Assembly: GCF_023516215.1 (NCBI RefSeq)
Contig: NZ_CP097350.1
Coordinates: 124,001-188,000 of the forward strand
Reading direction: 5' to 3'
Origin: Cytobacillus pseudoceanisediminis
Lineage (GTDB): Bacteria; Bacillota; Bacilli; Bacillales; Cytobacillaceae
DNA: 64,000 bases
In this document: piece by piece, positions 8,851 to 18,492 of the stretch
Numbering within the stretch: the stretch's first letter is position 1
Layout: every line of letters begins with the position of its first letter
Translations under genes and position numbers: made by a program
The notes under the pieces: model-generated
What the model saw: only the letters and a program-made list of their open reading frames with translations
The model's database searches: none
Told to the model about the DNA's origin: nothing

Positions 8851-9666
8851 ATGGAAAGTATTGAGGCAATTGACCGTATAGCCTTTGAATTAGGGCCATT
8901 CACAGTCTATTGGTATGGATTGATTATTGGAACAGGGCTGTTTTTAGGTTGGCTTCTTGCGACAAGAGAATCAAAAAAACTTGGACTAGATAAAGATATA
9001 TTTGCTGATCTGTTATTGTGGGCGATTCCTATATCAATTTTGAGTGCAAGACTCTATTATGTGATTTTTAAATGGGATTATTATATTCAAAACCCTGGCA
9101 AAATGATAGCGATTTGGGAAGGTGGCATAGCTATTCATGGAGCACTAATTGGTGCAGTAGTGACTGCGATTATTTTTGCAAGAAAAAAGGGCCTCTCATT
9201 TTGGAAACTTGCTGATATTGCGGCACCGAGTCTTCTTCTAGGCCAGGCAATTGGAAGATGGGGTAATTTTATGAACCAGGAAGCGCATGGAGGAGAAGTT
9301 ACCCGTTCTTTCCTCGAAGGACTTTACTTACCAGACTTTATCATTAATCAAATGTATATCGAAGGAGCCTATTATAATCCTACCTTTTTATATGAGTCAC
9401 TATGGAATATAGCAGGCTTTTTCATTTTAATTCTAATCAGGAAATTCCCTATAAAGCGTGGAGAGGTTTTTCTTTCATATATAATCTGGTATTCTGTGGG
9501 CAGATTTTTTGTAGAAGGACTAAGAACGGATAGTCTGATGCTTACAGAATCAATAAGAATTGCTCAACTCATGTCCTTAAGCTTGATTATAGGTGCTGCA
9601 GTCTTAATCTACTTAAGAAGAAGGTCAGGGAAAGCTAGCCATGGATATGCTGAAGAGATTAATTAA
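8851..9666 (+). CDS. lgt: Prolipoprotein diacylglyceryl transferase
   Basis: This 271-residue membrane enzyme moves diacylglycerol from phosphatidylglycerol to the lipobox Cys of prolipoproteins. It has the family landmarks HGALIG (His96), [13 protein letters not shown] (about 135-147, the Lgt signature with Arg136 and Asn139) and the late Arg in VEGLRTDSL. About seven membrane helices are predicted. ATG 8851 follows AGAGGTG. It stands alone, without the hprK/hisC neighbours usual for the housekeeping copy, so it is probably a second lgt. Its direct-repeat promoter links it to the nearby lipoprotein genes (oxidase, YdhK, ZnuA-like) whose products it could lipidate. Confidence 0.95.
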   Translation: MESIEAIDRIAFELGPFTVYWYGLIIGTGLFLGWLLATRESKKLGLDKDIFADLLLWAIPISILSARLYYVIFKWDYYIQNPGKMIAIWEGGIAIHGALIGAVVTAIIFARKKGLSFWKLADIAAPSLLLGQAIGRWGNFMNQEAHGGEVTRSFLEGLYLPDFIINQMYIEGAYYNPTFLYESLWNIAGFFILILIRKFPIKRGEVFLSYIIWYSVGRFFVEGLRTDSLMLTESIRIAQLMSLSLIIGAAVLIYLRRRSGKASHGYAEEIN

Positions 9667-9737
9667 ACATCAAACCAATGAAGTGGCCTATCTTTGCTTT
9701 AATTTAGGCTCATTATGTTAAAAAAACTGTTGAAAAA

Positions 9738-9778
9738 ATGCATTTTTTGTGGAGTTTATGATGATGAAGGCTGGGTAG
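9738..9778 (+). promoter_or_regulatory. Sigma-B-type promoter with conserved upstream module
   Basis: GTTTAT (9754-9759), 13 bases, then GGGTAG (9773-9778). It is preceded by AATGCATTTTTTGTGGA, nearly the same module as at 1983 and 18891. Confidence 0.6.
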
Positions 9779-9944
9779 AATTGAGGATAAGAAAATAAGA
9801 TAAACTTATTTAAAAAATGAGAAATACCTCCATTTTATACCTCCTTATTACTAGCCTTGTCGTATGTCAGCTCCAGGGAAAGTTGAAATGGAAAAATAAA
9901 ATTGATATAGATAGTTTGTCTATTAACTGAAAGGTCAGTTTACT

Positions 9945-9977
9945 GTGCTGTCTGTATTCAGACAGCTTCTTTATTTT
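9945..9977 (+). terminator. Terminator upstream of the MurE-like gene
   Basis: GCTGTCTG (9947-9954) and CAGACAGC (9959-9966) form an 8-bp stem followed by a T-rich tail. Confidence 0.7.
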
Positions 9978-9995
9978 AATATACGGAGGCATTAA

Positions 9996-11453
9996 ATGAA
10001 GCTTAAAACTCTTATTTCAGACATCACTAATTCATTGGAGTACGCATCTGACATTGAAGTAAACCGAATTCAGTTCAAGTCAAGAAATGTAAAAAAAGGA
10101 GACATATTTGTTGCTATAAAGGGATTAAAACATGATGGCCACAACTTCATCAATGAAGCTATTTCTAATGGAGCCGTTGCTGTTGTAGGTGAAGCAGAAT
10201 ATGATTGTCTTCCTGTTCCATACATTAAGGTCCAAGATGCTAGGCAAGCCCTGGGGAATCTGGCTAAAACTTTATACTGTGATCCATCTAAGATGCATAA
10301 CATGATTGGGATCACTGGAACAAATGGAAAGACCACAACTGCTTATATGGTAAAACATATTTTTCAAACTGCTAGCGAATCCTGCTCACTCTTCAGCACG
10401 GTTTCAAACTTTGTGAATGGGACTGAACTCATGTCTACTGCAACTACACCTGACATACTTGAATTAAATAAAATGCTTCGGATGAGTATGGACAAGAATG
10501 TTGTAATGGAAGTTTCCTCACATGGGCTGCATCAGAAAAGAGTAGAGGGAATAGAATTCAATTATGGAATTTTCACTAACCTTACTCATGATCATTTAGA
10601 TTATCATCAAAATATGGAAGAGTATTTCAATACAAAGGCCGGATTATTTAAGCTTCTTAAAAAAAATGGTGAGGCCATCATTAACTCAGGCTGTCCCTGG
10701 GGAAGGAAGTTAATAAACCAATTAAAGAACAAGCGTCAGTCTGTCTTATCATTCGGAACTTCTGAGAATGATGATCTTCAGTTATTAAGCACTAAAGATG
10801 GAGTTTCAAAAATAAGAATACAGGGTTCTAATGTAAAGTTAGAGATCAAAATGCCCATGCCCGGAAATCACAACCTGCAAAATGCACTTGCGGCAATATT
10901 ATGCGCTTATAGGGCTGGGGTAAATGTCAATGATATTAAAAGAGCAGTAGAAAGTTTCCCTGGAGTTCCTGGGAGATTTGAAGAATATTATAGCCAAAGT
11001 GTCAACTTTATCTTAGATTACGCACATACTCCAGATGGTCTAGAAAACCTTTTGGAAACAGTAAAAAAATTAAATGGGAATAGAATTGTGCATGTATTTG
11101 GCTTTAGAGGTAACAAAGATATGACCAAGAGGCTAGCAATGCTTGATATTTCCGCAAAATATTGTGACAAAATAATATTAACACTTGATGACTTAAATGG
11201 TGTTGCACTAGAAAAAATGATATTAGATTTAAAAAAGTCAGTTAATTACATTGGAACAAATAATATCCATCTGATAATAGATCGGACAAGGGCTATTGAG
11301 TATGCATGGAAAAACTCAATAAAGGGAGATCGGATTGTAATAACCGGTAAAGGACCCGAACTTTATGAACGGGAGTTTGAATTACCAGCTGACAGCGATG
11401 CAGAAACAATCAAATATTTGTTTTCGAAAAGCTACAAAGCATCTAATGTATAG
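9996..11453 (+). CDS. MurE-like Mur ligase lacking the diaminopimelate motif
   Basis: This 485-residue ATP-dependent ligase has the three Mur domains. An N-terminal UDP-binding part includes the RNVKKGDIFVAIKG pattern. The ATPase core has GTNGKTT (108-114) and the MEVSSHGL and NLTHDHLDYH segments. The C-terminal domain has DYAHTPDGLENLL and FGFRGNKDMTKR. MurE adds diaminopimelate or lysine to UDP-MurNAc-Ala-Glu. The DNPR motif that selects diaminopimelate is absent; the equivalent segment reads LTLDDLNGVALEKM. It is therefore probably a paralogue with another substrate rather than the housekeeping MurE. No mur genes flank it. ATG 9996 follows GGAGG. The substrate is unknown. Confidence 0.85.
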   Translation: MKLKTLISDITNSLEYASDIEVNRIQFKSRNVKKGDIFVAIKGLKHDGHNFINEAISNGAVAVVGEAEYDCLPVPYIKVQDARQALGNLAKTLYCDPSKMHNMIGITGTNGKTTTAYMVKHIFQTASESCSLFSTVSNFVNGTELMSTATTPDILELNKMLRMSMDKNVVMEVSSHGLHQKRVEGIEFNYGIFTNLTHDHLDYHQNMEEYFNTKAGLFKLLKKNGEAIINSGCPWGRKLINQLKNKRQSVLSFGTSENDDLQLLSTKDGVSKIRIQGSNVKLEIKMPMPGNHNLQNALAAILCAYRAGVNVNDIKRAVESFPGVPGRFEEYYSQSVNFILDYAHTPDGLENLLETVKKLNGNRIVHVFGFRGNKDMTKRLAMLDISAKYCDKIILTLDDLNGVALEKMILDLKKSVNYIGTNNIHLIIDRTRAIEYAWKNSIKGDRIVITGKGPELYEREFELPADSDAETIKYLFSKSYKASNV

Positions 11454-11485
11454 GAATTTTTAAGGTAAGGAATATAATCTTGAAA

Positions 11486-11527
11486 GTACGGAAGCCTCAC
11501 TTCATACAAACGGCTTTCGTATTTTTG
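11486..11527 (+). terminator. Terminator after the MurE-like gene
   Basis: TACGGAAGCC pairs with GGCTTTCGTA (one G-T pair) and TTTTT follows at 11522. Confidence 0.75.
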
Positions 11528-11530
11528 TTA

Positions 11531-11566
11531 AAACTGCATATTTTCTTGATAAAGATATGCGATAAT
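11531..11566 (+). promoter_or_regulatory. 11-base direct-repeat promoter of the MsrQ-like gene
   Basis: AAACTGCATAT (11531-11541), TTTCTTGATAA (11542-11552), eight bases, then GATAAT (11561-11566). It resembles the sites before the kinase and resA-like genes. Confidence 0.6.
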
Positions 11567-11673
11567 ACTTTCTAGCCTTTTAACCCAATGTGCTATTTTA
11601 AACCCAATAATTTGACATATTAAAACTGATCTTAATGAAACTCCGGGAAAAAAGAAAAGGGGTATTGTTTACC

Positions 11674-12315
11674 ATGGGCATATTAACAAGGCACTTGGTT
11701 ATTGGATTGACAAGCATAATTCTAGTCTATTTATTCTTAGTTAGCCGTTCAGAATGGAGTCCAATGCATGCCTGGAACAGGGCTTATGCTGATGTAGCTC
11801 TTGTTTTTCTTATTTTAACCATTATTATTGGTCCATTAAGCCGAGTAACAAACCTATTTGTCCGCTTTTTATCCTGGAGAAGGGAGTTGGGGATTTGGTG
11901 CTTTATTATGGCAGTCCTGCATGTCTATATACTTTTCGAGGGATGGTTTTACTGGGAACCCATCAGATTAATTATTGGCGTTATTCAAGAAACGGGCCAG
12001 CTTTCTTTTGATCCTGGTTTCACCCTTGCAAATATTCTAGGTACAGTGGGACTTGCCTATTTACTTTTACTTGCTTTGATATCTAATAATAAAGCAATAG
12101 AAGTACTGGGAAAAAAGTTGGAACTACCTCCAGAAAAAAGTGGAACTCTATACATTTTGATCATATTGCACACGGCGTTCTTTCTCTTCTTTTTTAGACT
12201 AGGGAGTTATAACCCGGTACAAAAGCCTTTTCTAGTGACGGTGACTGTTGTCTTGGTGCTCCATTGGATTGTTTTTTTACAAACTGTCCTAAAAAGTAAA
12301 ATAAGGAAACAGTAG
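11674..12315 (+). CDS. Ferric-reductase-like membrane protein (MsrQ/YedZ type)
   Basis: This protein of about 213 residues has six predicted helices and the YedZ/MsrQ-like segment WRRELGIWCFIMAVLHVY, where Arg-Arg-x-Leu-Gly precedes a helix with a haem-ligand His. A further His lies in IILHTAFF. MsrQ supplies electrons to MsrP for repair of oxidised methionines in extracytoplasmic proteins. No msrP is visible here, so the partner is unknown. The likely start is ATG 11674, eleven bases after AAAAGGGG; an in-frame ATG at 11635 has no ribosome site. A direct-repeat promoter upstream joins it to the envelope copper set, and repair of Met-rich copper proteins would be a natural job. That role is inferred. 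Confidence 0.65.
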   Translation: MGILTRHLVIGLTSIILVYLFLVSRSEWSPMHAWNRAYADVALVFLILTIIIGPLSRVTNLFVRFLSWRRELGIWCFIMAVLHVYILFEGWFYWEPIRLIIGVIQETGQLSFDPGFTLANILGTVGLAYLLLLALISNNKAIEVLGKKLELPPEKSGTLYILIILHTAFFLFFFRLGSYNPVQKPFLVTVTVVLVLHWIVFLQTVLKSKIRKQ

Positions 12316-12367
12316 CCAAGGGATATAAAACGAGGATACTGAGAGAAAAAAGCCGAGGAAATAAAAA

Positions 12368-13150
12368 ATGAAATTGTTTTTAATATTGAATAGCTTTGCT
12401 GCCGCAGTTTTAATACTAATCCTTTTATCTGGAAAAGAAGATTTTTCAAAACTACGAAGTTTAATAGTTTCAGAATCACCTAAAGAAACCACACAAGACC
12501 TTTTAGAGGAGCAAGAATATAAAAATACAATTGTAAAGATTAAGGACAAAGTTCTTATTGATGCTCCTGTAATTAAGCAATTCCCCGAGCTGCCGAGAGG
12601 ATGTGAGGTGACTAGCCTTGCAATGCTGCTCCAATATAAAGGAATTGATACTGATAAAATGACACTTGCCGGTGAAATTAAAAAGAATTCTGTTCCTTTG
12701 AAAAGAGAAGGAGGGAATATTTATTGGGGGCATCCAAATGATGGGTTTATTGGGGATATGTATTCATATGATAATCCTGGATTAGGAGTTTATCATAAAC
12801 CTATTAAGGAACTCGCTGAAAAATATTTACCTGGAGAAATACTAGATTTAACAGGGAAAGAGTTTTCCGAGCTTATGATTTTTCTTTCATTGGACATTCC
12901 AGTCTGGATTATTACGAATACGACTTATAGGGAATTGCCAAAATCAGCTTTTGAAAAATGGAATACCCCTGCAGGAGAAATCGATATAACCTATAAAGAA
13001 CATTCGGTCCTTATTACTGGATATGATGATAAAAATATTTATTTTAATGACCCTATAACCGGGATGAAAAATAAGTCTATGAATAAGGAAGATTTTCTTA
13101 AAGCCTGGAGGCAAATGGGGAGTCAAGCAGTAACCTACCTGCCAGAATGA
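12368..13150 (+). CDS. C39-like papain-fold peptidase, secreted or anchored
   Basis: The 260-residue protein starts with one hydrophobic segment (about 2-21), then a peptidase C39-like domain of the YvpB type. The probable catalytic Cys is Cys79 in LPRGCEVTSLAMLL, the His is His212 in YKEHSVLITGYDD, and the third residue lies in IYFNDP (about 227-228). Such proteins are putative extracellular cysteine peptidases or amidases acting at the cell wall; no substrate is known. It starts at ATG 12368 with a GAGG ribosome site, 52 bases after the MsrQ-like gene on the same strand, and may be co-transcribed with it and with the downstream sulfatase. Confidence 0.8.
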   Translation: MKLFLILNSFAAAVLILILLSGKEDFSKLRSLIVSESPKETTQDLLEEQEYKNTIVKIKDKVLIDAPVIKQFPELPRGCEVTSLAMLLQYKGIDTDKMTLAGEIKKNSVPLKREGGNIYWGHPNDGFIGDMYSYDNPGLGVYHKPIKELAEKYLPGEILDLTGKEFSELMIFLSLDIPVWIITNTTYRELPKSAFEKWNTPAGEIDITYKEHSVLITGYDDKNIYFNDPITGMKNKSMNKEDFLKAWRQMGSQAVTYLPE

Positions 13151-13209
13151 TGTTAAAGATAATTTAATTAATCTAATCAAATGTGAAAATATATGATTGG
13201 GGTGTTAAC

Positions 13210-15164
13210 ATGCTTGGTATTAATCTTTTTAAATCACTTTTAAACAAAAAACTTGGCCTTTTTTATATTGTAGTAATATTCTTTTGGATAAAAACTTATT
13301 TAATTTACAAAACCGAATTTAATTTAGGGGTCAGCAATGCTATGCAGCAGTTTTTATTATTGCTCAACCCAATAAGTTCTGCCCTTTTATTTTTAGGAAT
13401 TGCCTTATTCTTTATAGGGAGAAAACAGCATTGGGTGCTGCTGGCCATGAATTTTATTTTAACATTCTTCTTATATGCTAATGTTGCTTATTATCGCTTC
13501 TTTAACGATTTTATTACTGTTCCAGTTCTTTTCCAGACACAGAATTTTGGGAAAGTTGGAGGGAGTGCCGCAGCGCTTCTAGAGCCAACTGACATCCTGT
13601 ATTTCTTTGATACTTTATTGTTACTTGCTTTAATTCTTTCAAAGAGACTGAAAATGCCGGGTCGATTACCGAGAAGAACTTTAAGTAAGGTATTTTTATC
13701 GGGATTATTGCTACTTGGAGTAAATGTTGGGCTTGCTGAAGCTGATAGGCCTCAATTGTTAACTAGAAGCTTTGATAGAAATTATCTTGTAAAGTATCTT
13801 GGTGCATATAATTTTGCTATATATGATATTATCCAAAACACAAGGTCTTCAGCCCAAAGAGTTATGGCTGACAGCAGTGATATTACAACAGTTGAAAATT
13901 ACACATCATCCAAACATGCAAAGCCTAATCCCGATTATTTTGGTACAGCCAAAGGAATGAATGTCATTTACATTTCGTTGGAATCGTTTCAGAATTTTCT
14001 TATCGGATATAAACTACATGGAGAAGAGGTCACTCCTTTCTTAAACTCATTAGCAAAAGATCCGAACGCAATCTATTTTCCGAATTTTTTCACCAGACAG
14101 CACAGGGCAAAACGTCTGATGCCGAATTCCTAATGGAAAATTCATTATATCCCCTTCCTCAAGGATCTGTCTTTACGACTAAAGCACAAAATACGTACCA
14201 GGGATTACCCGCTATCTTAAAAGATAAAGGCTATTATTCTGCCGTTTTTCATGGGAATAACAAATCATTTTGGAATAGGGAAGAAATGTATAAGTCATTG
14301 GGATACGATATGTTTTATGACTCAACTTATTATAATATGAAAGAAGAAAATGTTATAAACTATGGGCTGGAAGACAAGCCATTTTTTAAAGAGACTATCC
14401 CTTATTTACAATCGATTCCTCAGCCATTTTATGCCAAGTTAATTACGCTGTCTAATCATTTTCCCTATCCGATTGACGAAGAAGATCAGTCGATTGAGCC
14501 TGCAGAAACAGGAGACGAGACAGTTGATGGCTATTTCCAGACTGCACGATATTTAGATGAAGCTCTAAAGCAGTTTTTTGAAGATTTAAAGCTTACTGGT
14601 CTTGATAAAAATACCATGGTAGTGATGTACGGAGATCATTATGGAATTTCTGAAAACCGCAAAAAGCCAATGTCAAAAGTTATGAACAGAGAGATAAATG
14701 ATTTTGAGCAAGCTCAATTGCAGAGAGTGCCGCTTTTCATATACGCACCAAGCCTGAAGGGATTTGTTAATGAAACTTATAGTGGTGAAGTTGATGTGCG
14801 CCCAACAGTCTTAAACCTTCTTGGTATTGACACTTCACATCAGGTAGCCTTTGGAACAGACTTGTTATCAAAAGAAAGAGATCAGATTGTCGCGTTTAGA
14901 AATGGCGACTATATTACCGATAAGGTAACTTCAGTAAAAGGTAAAATCTATGATAACGAAACAGGACAAATTGTTGAGAACATTACACCATATCAAAAAT
15001 ACTCAGAAATTGTTAAAAATGAACTTGAGTTATCCGATAAGGTGGTATATGGGGACTTGCTGCGTTTCCACAAACTTAGCGGAATTCAGACAACGGATAA
15101 ATCAAAATTGGACTATTCAAAAGCTGAGCATTTCAATGAAGACTGGGTTGAGCAGCAGAAATAG
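13210..15164 (+). CDS. LtaS-type lipoteichoic acid synthase / sulfatase, frame broken by an apparent 1-base deletion
   Basis: The restored protein has about 651 residues, the usual LtaS length. Five membrane helices occupy the first 200 residues, then a linker and an extracellular sulfatase domain. Key parts are NVIYISLESFQNF (metal Glu), GKTSDAEF with the catalytic Thr, and MVVMYGDHYGISE (metal Asp-His). The enzyme polymerises glycerol phosphate from phosphatidylglycerol. The frame breaks in the T6 run at 14085-14090, just before the catalytic Thr; one added T restores NFFHQTAQGKTSDAEF. ATG 13210 is preceded by GGGGTG; GTG 13183 is an alternative. Bacillus carries several LtaS paralogues, and I cannot say which this is. 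A terminator follows. Confidence 0.88.
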
Positions 15165-15170
15165 GTTTAT

Positions 15171-15190
15171 GGGGGGATTGCCCCCTTTTA
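15171..15190 (+). terminator. Short GC-rich terminator
   Basis: GGGGG, ATTG, CCCCC and TTTT directly follow the sulfatase gene. Confidence 0.7.
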
Positions 15191-15226
15191 ATTTTCATAC
15201 TTTCTGCATATTTTAGAAGTTATATT
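15190..15226 (+). promoter_or_regulatory. 11-base direct-repeat promoter of the ZnuA-like gene
   Basis: AATTTTCATAC (15190-15200) and TTTCTGCATAT (15201-15211) keep CATA in 11-base phase. Eight bases later comes TTATAT/TATATT. Confidence 0.55.
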
Positions 15227-15297
15227 GCCTAATTAATAAAATTTTTATAATATATAAATCGTAATGGTTACTGTTTAATTCTAGAGGAGGTAACACT

Positions 15298-16266
15298 TTG
15301 TATAAATTAATGTGGCCAATACTGTTTGCTATTGGCATTTTGGTCCTTGGGGGATGCAGTCAAGCAACTCAAGAGGAAAAGAACACTCAAGCTGATGATG
15401 AGAAATTAAAAATTTACACGACAATCTTTCCGCTTCAGAATTTTTCAGAAAAAATTGGAGGGGAATTTGTAGAAGTAGAAAATATCGTTCCAACAGGATC
15501 TGATGCTCATTCCTTTGAACCTACAACTAAAACTATGATCAAAATCGCTGAGGGGGATGCTTTTATCTATTTAGGAACAGGAATCGAAGGGTTTGCCGAT
15601 GCAGTCATTAGTGCCGTTAAAAATGAAGATACTGCCATTGTAAAAGCATCCGAAGGAACTCCTCTAATTGGAGCTCAGAAATCTCCCGAAGATGAACATG
15701 AAGTAGAAAATGATGAGGCTCATGCTGGTGAAGAGGGAGAGGTTGATCCTCATGTTTGGCTTGATCCAGGCAGATCGGTACAGCTTGCTGAAAATATAAA
15801 GAATGCATTAATTAAAATTGATCCTAGCCAGCAAGATTATTTTGAAAAGAATTTTCAGGCTCTCAAAGCTGATTTAGAAACTGTAGACTCTAACTTTGAA
15901 AGCATGGTCAACGAGTCAAAAAATAAAACCTTCATCGTTGCCCACTCTGCCTATGGATATTGGGAAGATGCCTATGGTTTAAAGCAAATTGGAATTAGCG
16001 GCCTTTCTCCTAGTGCTGAACCATCTCAAAAACAGCTTGAAGAAATCATTAAAACAGCTGAAAATGCAGAATTAGATTATATCCTTTTCGAGCAAAATGT
16101 CGAAAATCGGGTTGCTGAGGTCATAAAAAGAGAACTCGGAGCAGAAACTCTGACTCTTCACAATTTAGAATCATTAACTGAGGAAGATATTCAAAACAAT
16201 GAAGACTATATAAGCTTAATGAATAAAAATATAGAAACCTTAAAACAAGCACTGAATAATACATGA
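15298..16266 (+). CDS. ZnuA/AdcA-type metal-binding lipoprotein
   Basis: The 322-residue cluster A-I solute-binding protein has a lipobox (LGGC, Cys20). Metal ligands are seen in GSDAHSFEPTTKT, DPHVWLDP and IVAHSAYGYW, plus a late acidic residue in ILFEQNVE. An acidic His-containing loop (about 125-142, EDEHEVENDEAHAGEEGEVDP) is typical of zinc binders. It should deliver Zn(II) or Mn(II) to an ABC importer, but no znuBC partner is nearby, so it is an orphan. The start is TTG 15298 with GAGGAGG nine bases upstream. The promoter carries the shared direct repeats, so I infer control by the local two-component system. Confidence 0.88.
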   Translation: MYKLMWPILFAIGILVLGGCSQATQEEKNTQADDEKLKIYTTIFPLQNFSEKIGGEFVEVENIVPTGSDAHSFEPTTKTMIKIAEGDAFIYLGTGIEGFADAVISAVKNEDTAIVKASEGTPLIGAQKSPEDEHEVENDEAHAGEEGEVDPHVWLDPGRSVQLAENIKNALIKIDPSQQDYFEKNFQALKADLETVDSNFESMVNESKNKTFIVAHSAYGYWEDAYGLKQIGISGLSPSAEPSQKQLEEIIKTAENAELDYILFEQNVENRVAEVIKRELGAETLTLHNLESLTEEDIQNNEDYISLMNKNIETLKQALNNT

Positions 16267-16344
16267 AGTAAAACAAACCCGTTTGAAAAAGGGTTCCCTA
16301 TTTAGTTCCATTCGTATCATAAAACATAAAATATAATCAATTAA

Positions 16345-16378
16345 AAGCCTAAATCCGATAAAGATTTAGGCTTTTTCA
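16345..16378 (+). terminator. Terminator after the ZnuA-like gene
   Basis: AGCCTAAATC (16346-16355) pairs with GATTTAGGCT (16363-16372), followed by TTTT. Confidence 0.9.
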
Positions 16379-16480
16379 TTCTTTATTAATAGTTTTGGGT
16401 ATTAGAATATAAAAACACTGAGTAAATAAATATTAACATTGCGGCTTATTTTTTATAATTTCGGCTTTGAAAATTTTGAT

Positions 16481-16505
16481 GTTTTAATAACCCTTTTGGA
16501 GGTAT
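16481..16505 (+). promoter_or_regulatory. Possible sigma-B promoter of the first YdhK-type gene
   Basis: GTTTTA, 13 bases, then AGGTAT, about 35 bases before ATG 16540. The conserved upstream module of the other three sites is missing. Confidence 0.35.
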
Positions 16506-16539
16506 ATACTCATGTGAAATATTTTAAAGGAGGAAGAAA

Positions 16540-17414
16540 ATGACCAACAAAATTTTAAAAATTTCAGGGTTAGGTTTGGCATCGCTCGGACTCGTTTTTT
16601 TAACTGGGGAAATCTCTGCAGATGCCCACAATGCGGGAGCCAAATTACAAACCAGTGCTCAAGTTAAAGAGGAATCGAAAGTTGAGAAACATTTAGAAAA
16701 GTTGGAAGGAAAAGTGAATGAGCTTAACCTTAAAATAGGGGGAATAGAAGAATCCCTTGCTGAACCCCCTTAACTGCTGAAGAGGTAGAAAGATACAAGG
16801 AATATAAAGAAAAAATAAGCGATTTCCTTAATCGTTTAAACGCTGCGGAAAACCATTTAGAGGCCTTAACTCACAATCCATACAAACAAAGAGCATCCAC
16901 AGAAGAGATAAAAGTACTTATTAATGAGGTACGAATTAATGCTTTAGAGGTCAATGAAACAATAGAAGCTCATTTTGCTGAGACTATGTCAAGTTTAGGT
17001 GAAGTCCCAAATGGACTGCAAGAAGCTGAGAATCCTTTTTTTGAAATCGGAAGTCAGGCTATAATTCAAGCAGATCATATGCCCGGTATGAAAGGTGCTT
17101 TAGCAACCATTGCAGGAGCATATAAAACAACTGCTTACTCTGTTACGTACTATCCTACAACAGGAGGAGACCCAGTAAAAGATCATAAATGGGTCATCCA
17201 TGAAGAAATAGAAAACGCCGGGGAACAACCTTTTAAACCTGGTACGGAAGTTACTCTTAACGCGGATCATATGAAAGGTATGGACGGAGCAACCGCGGTC
17301 ATCGAATCATCGGTAGAAACTACAGTCTATATGCTTGACTTCACTACTACTACCGGGGAAAAAGTAGATAATCACAAATGGATCATTGAAGAAGAACTTA
17401 CCCCTGAATATTAA
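16540..17414 (+). CDS. YdhK family (DUF1541) secreted protein with helical insert, frame broken by an apparent 1-base deletion
   Basis: A signal peptide (about 1-28) is followed by a helical region of about 130 residues, then two tandem DUF1541 repeats. Each repeat contains a DHMxGMxGA motif (ADHMPGMKGA and ADHMKGMDGA) and ends with DHKW or NHKW. The His and Met residues suggest copper binding; the family is found in copper and stress loci. The frame breaks in the C5 run at 16765-16769; one added C joins LAEPPLTAEEVERY, giving about 291 residues. Compared with the shorter YdhK at 40805, it has an extra coiled-coil-like segment (about 45-150) and no lipobox. ATG 16540 follows AAAGGAGG. Its promoter lacks the direct repeats. 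Confidence 0.8.
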
Positions 17415-17434
17415 CTAAATATTAAAAACCTTAG

Positions 17435-17483
17435 AAAGCCGAATATATACAAGCCTATTTATCTTGTATATATTCGGCTTTTA
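17435..17483 (+). terminator. Long-stem terminator
   Basis: A stem of about 19 bp (AAAGCCGAATATATACAAG and its complement) has an 8-base loop and a T-rich end. Confidence 0.9.
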
Positions 17484-17819
17484 TTATAGTTAGTAGTGCA
17501 GAAGCAGTAATAGAGTTCTTAAAAACCATTAACTACAGGATGTGTGCTGTAATTTTGCAAAAGAGAACCAAACAGATTTACTTTTAAATGTTTTTAGTAA
17601 TCAAAGAAAATATCTTCCTTTGTTTTCTGCGAAGAAATGGAACTTTCAATTTTGTTGAATTTAAAGCAATATCCTCTACCTTTACACCATTGTTATATGG
17701 CTTTATTTTACTAACTCAGATACCCCTATACAATTTTCTGCTACAAAAGGACCTTCATATCCATAAAAAATTCATATTTGTCTGAGAAACTATTCTCAAA
17801 AACGATTGGTGGGAAAGAA

Positions 17820-18446
17820 GTGGATATTTCAAAAAGTGAAGTAGTCATACAAAGGTATAACAGAATTTCTCTTTTTTATGACTGGATGGATAAGATGATT
17901 AAGGATGAATGGAGAAGGAGCCTTTTGGCCGATGTAAGTGGAGATGTACTGGAAGCAGGAATCGGGACAGGAATAAATCTTAAATATTATTCTAAAGATA
18001 TTACTTCCTTAACTGGAGTGGATTTTAGTGAAGGAATGCTCAATTATGCAAGAAAAAAGAAGGAAAAATTAAATGTGGACTACAAGGTAAATCTGATAAA
18101 TGCTGATGTTCAAGCTCTTCCATTCCCTGATAATACATTTGATGCAATAGTCTCAACATGTGTGTTTTGCTCAGTTCCTGATCCAGTCAAGGGATTGAAG
18201 GAATTGAATAGAGTATGTAAGCCAGGTGGGAAAATTTTTATGATTGAGCATATGAGGAGTAGCAACCCTGTTGCAGGAGTAGTTATGGATATGCTTAATC
18301 CACTAACGGTCAGGCTGTGGGGAGCGAATATCAACCGGAATACATTAAATAATGTAGATTTGTCTGGACTAATACTCATAGATAATATTCCATTAATGGG
18401 TACAGTCGTCCGAAAACTAATTTTAAGGCCCAAGAAAATAGTATAA
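17820..18446 (+). CDS. Class I SAM-dependent methyltransferase
   Basis: This protein of about 208 residues is in the UbiE/phosphatidylethanolamine methyltransferase style. It has motif I VLEAGIGTGINLKYY, the acidic end of strand 2 in LTGVDFSEGML, motif II with FDAIVSTCVFCSVPDP, and the CKPGGKIFMIEHMRS segment. The N-terminal VIQRYNRISLFYDWMDKMI is typical of membrane-lipid or quinone methyltransferases. I choose GTG 17820 because GGTGGG lies before it; an upstream in-frame TTG at 17778 has no ribosome site. The small CXX protein at 18493 follows 46 bases later and may share the transcript. The substrate is unknown. Confidence 0.75.
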   Translation: MDISKSEVVIQRYNRISLFYDWMDKMIKDEWRRSLLADVSGDVLEAGIGTGINLKYYSKDITSLTGVDFSEGMLNYARKKKEKLNVDYKVNLINADVQALPFPDNTFDAIVSTCVFCSVPDPVKGLKELNRVCKPGGKIFMIEHMRSSNPVAGVVMDMLNPLTVRLWGANINRNTLNNVDLSGLILIDNIPLMGTVVRKLILRPKKIV

Positions 18447-18492
18447 ACATTTCCGTTTGTTGGACAAACATTAGAAAAAAGGAGATGTTGAA

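Larger units (their letters stand above)
9667..9995. other. Intergenic region with a promoter and terminator but no clear gene
   Basis: The 329 bases between lgt and the MurE-like gene contain a sigma-B-type promoter (9738-9778) and a terminator (9945-9977). No reading frame longer than a few codons follows the promoter, so a short untranslated RNA of about 190 bases is possible. Confidence 0.4.

Noticed and set aside
17588..17785. 65-residue frame upstream of the methyltransferase
   Set aside because: No ribosome site, low-complexity hydrophobic content and overlap with the methyltransferase leader.
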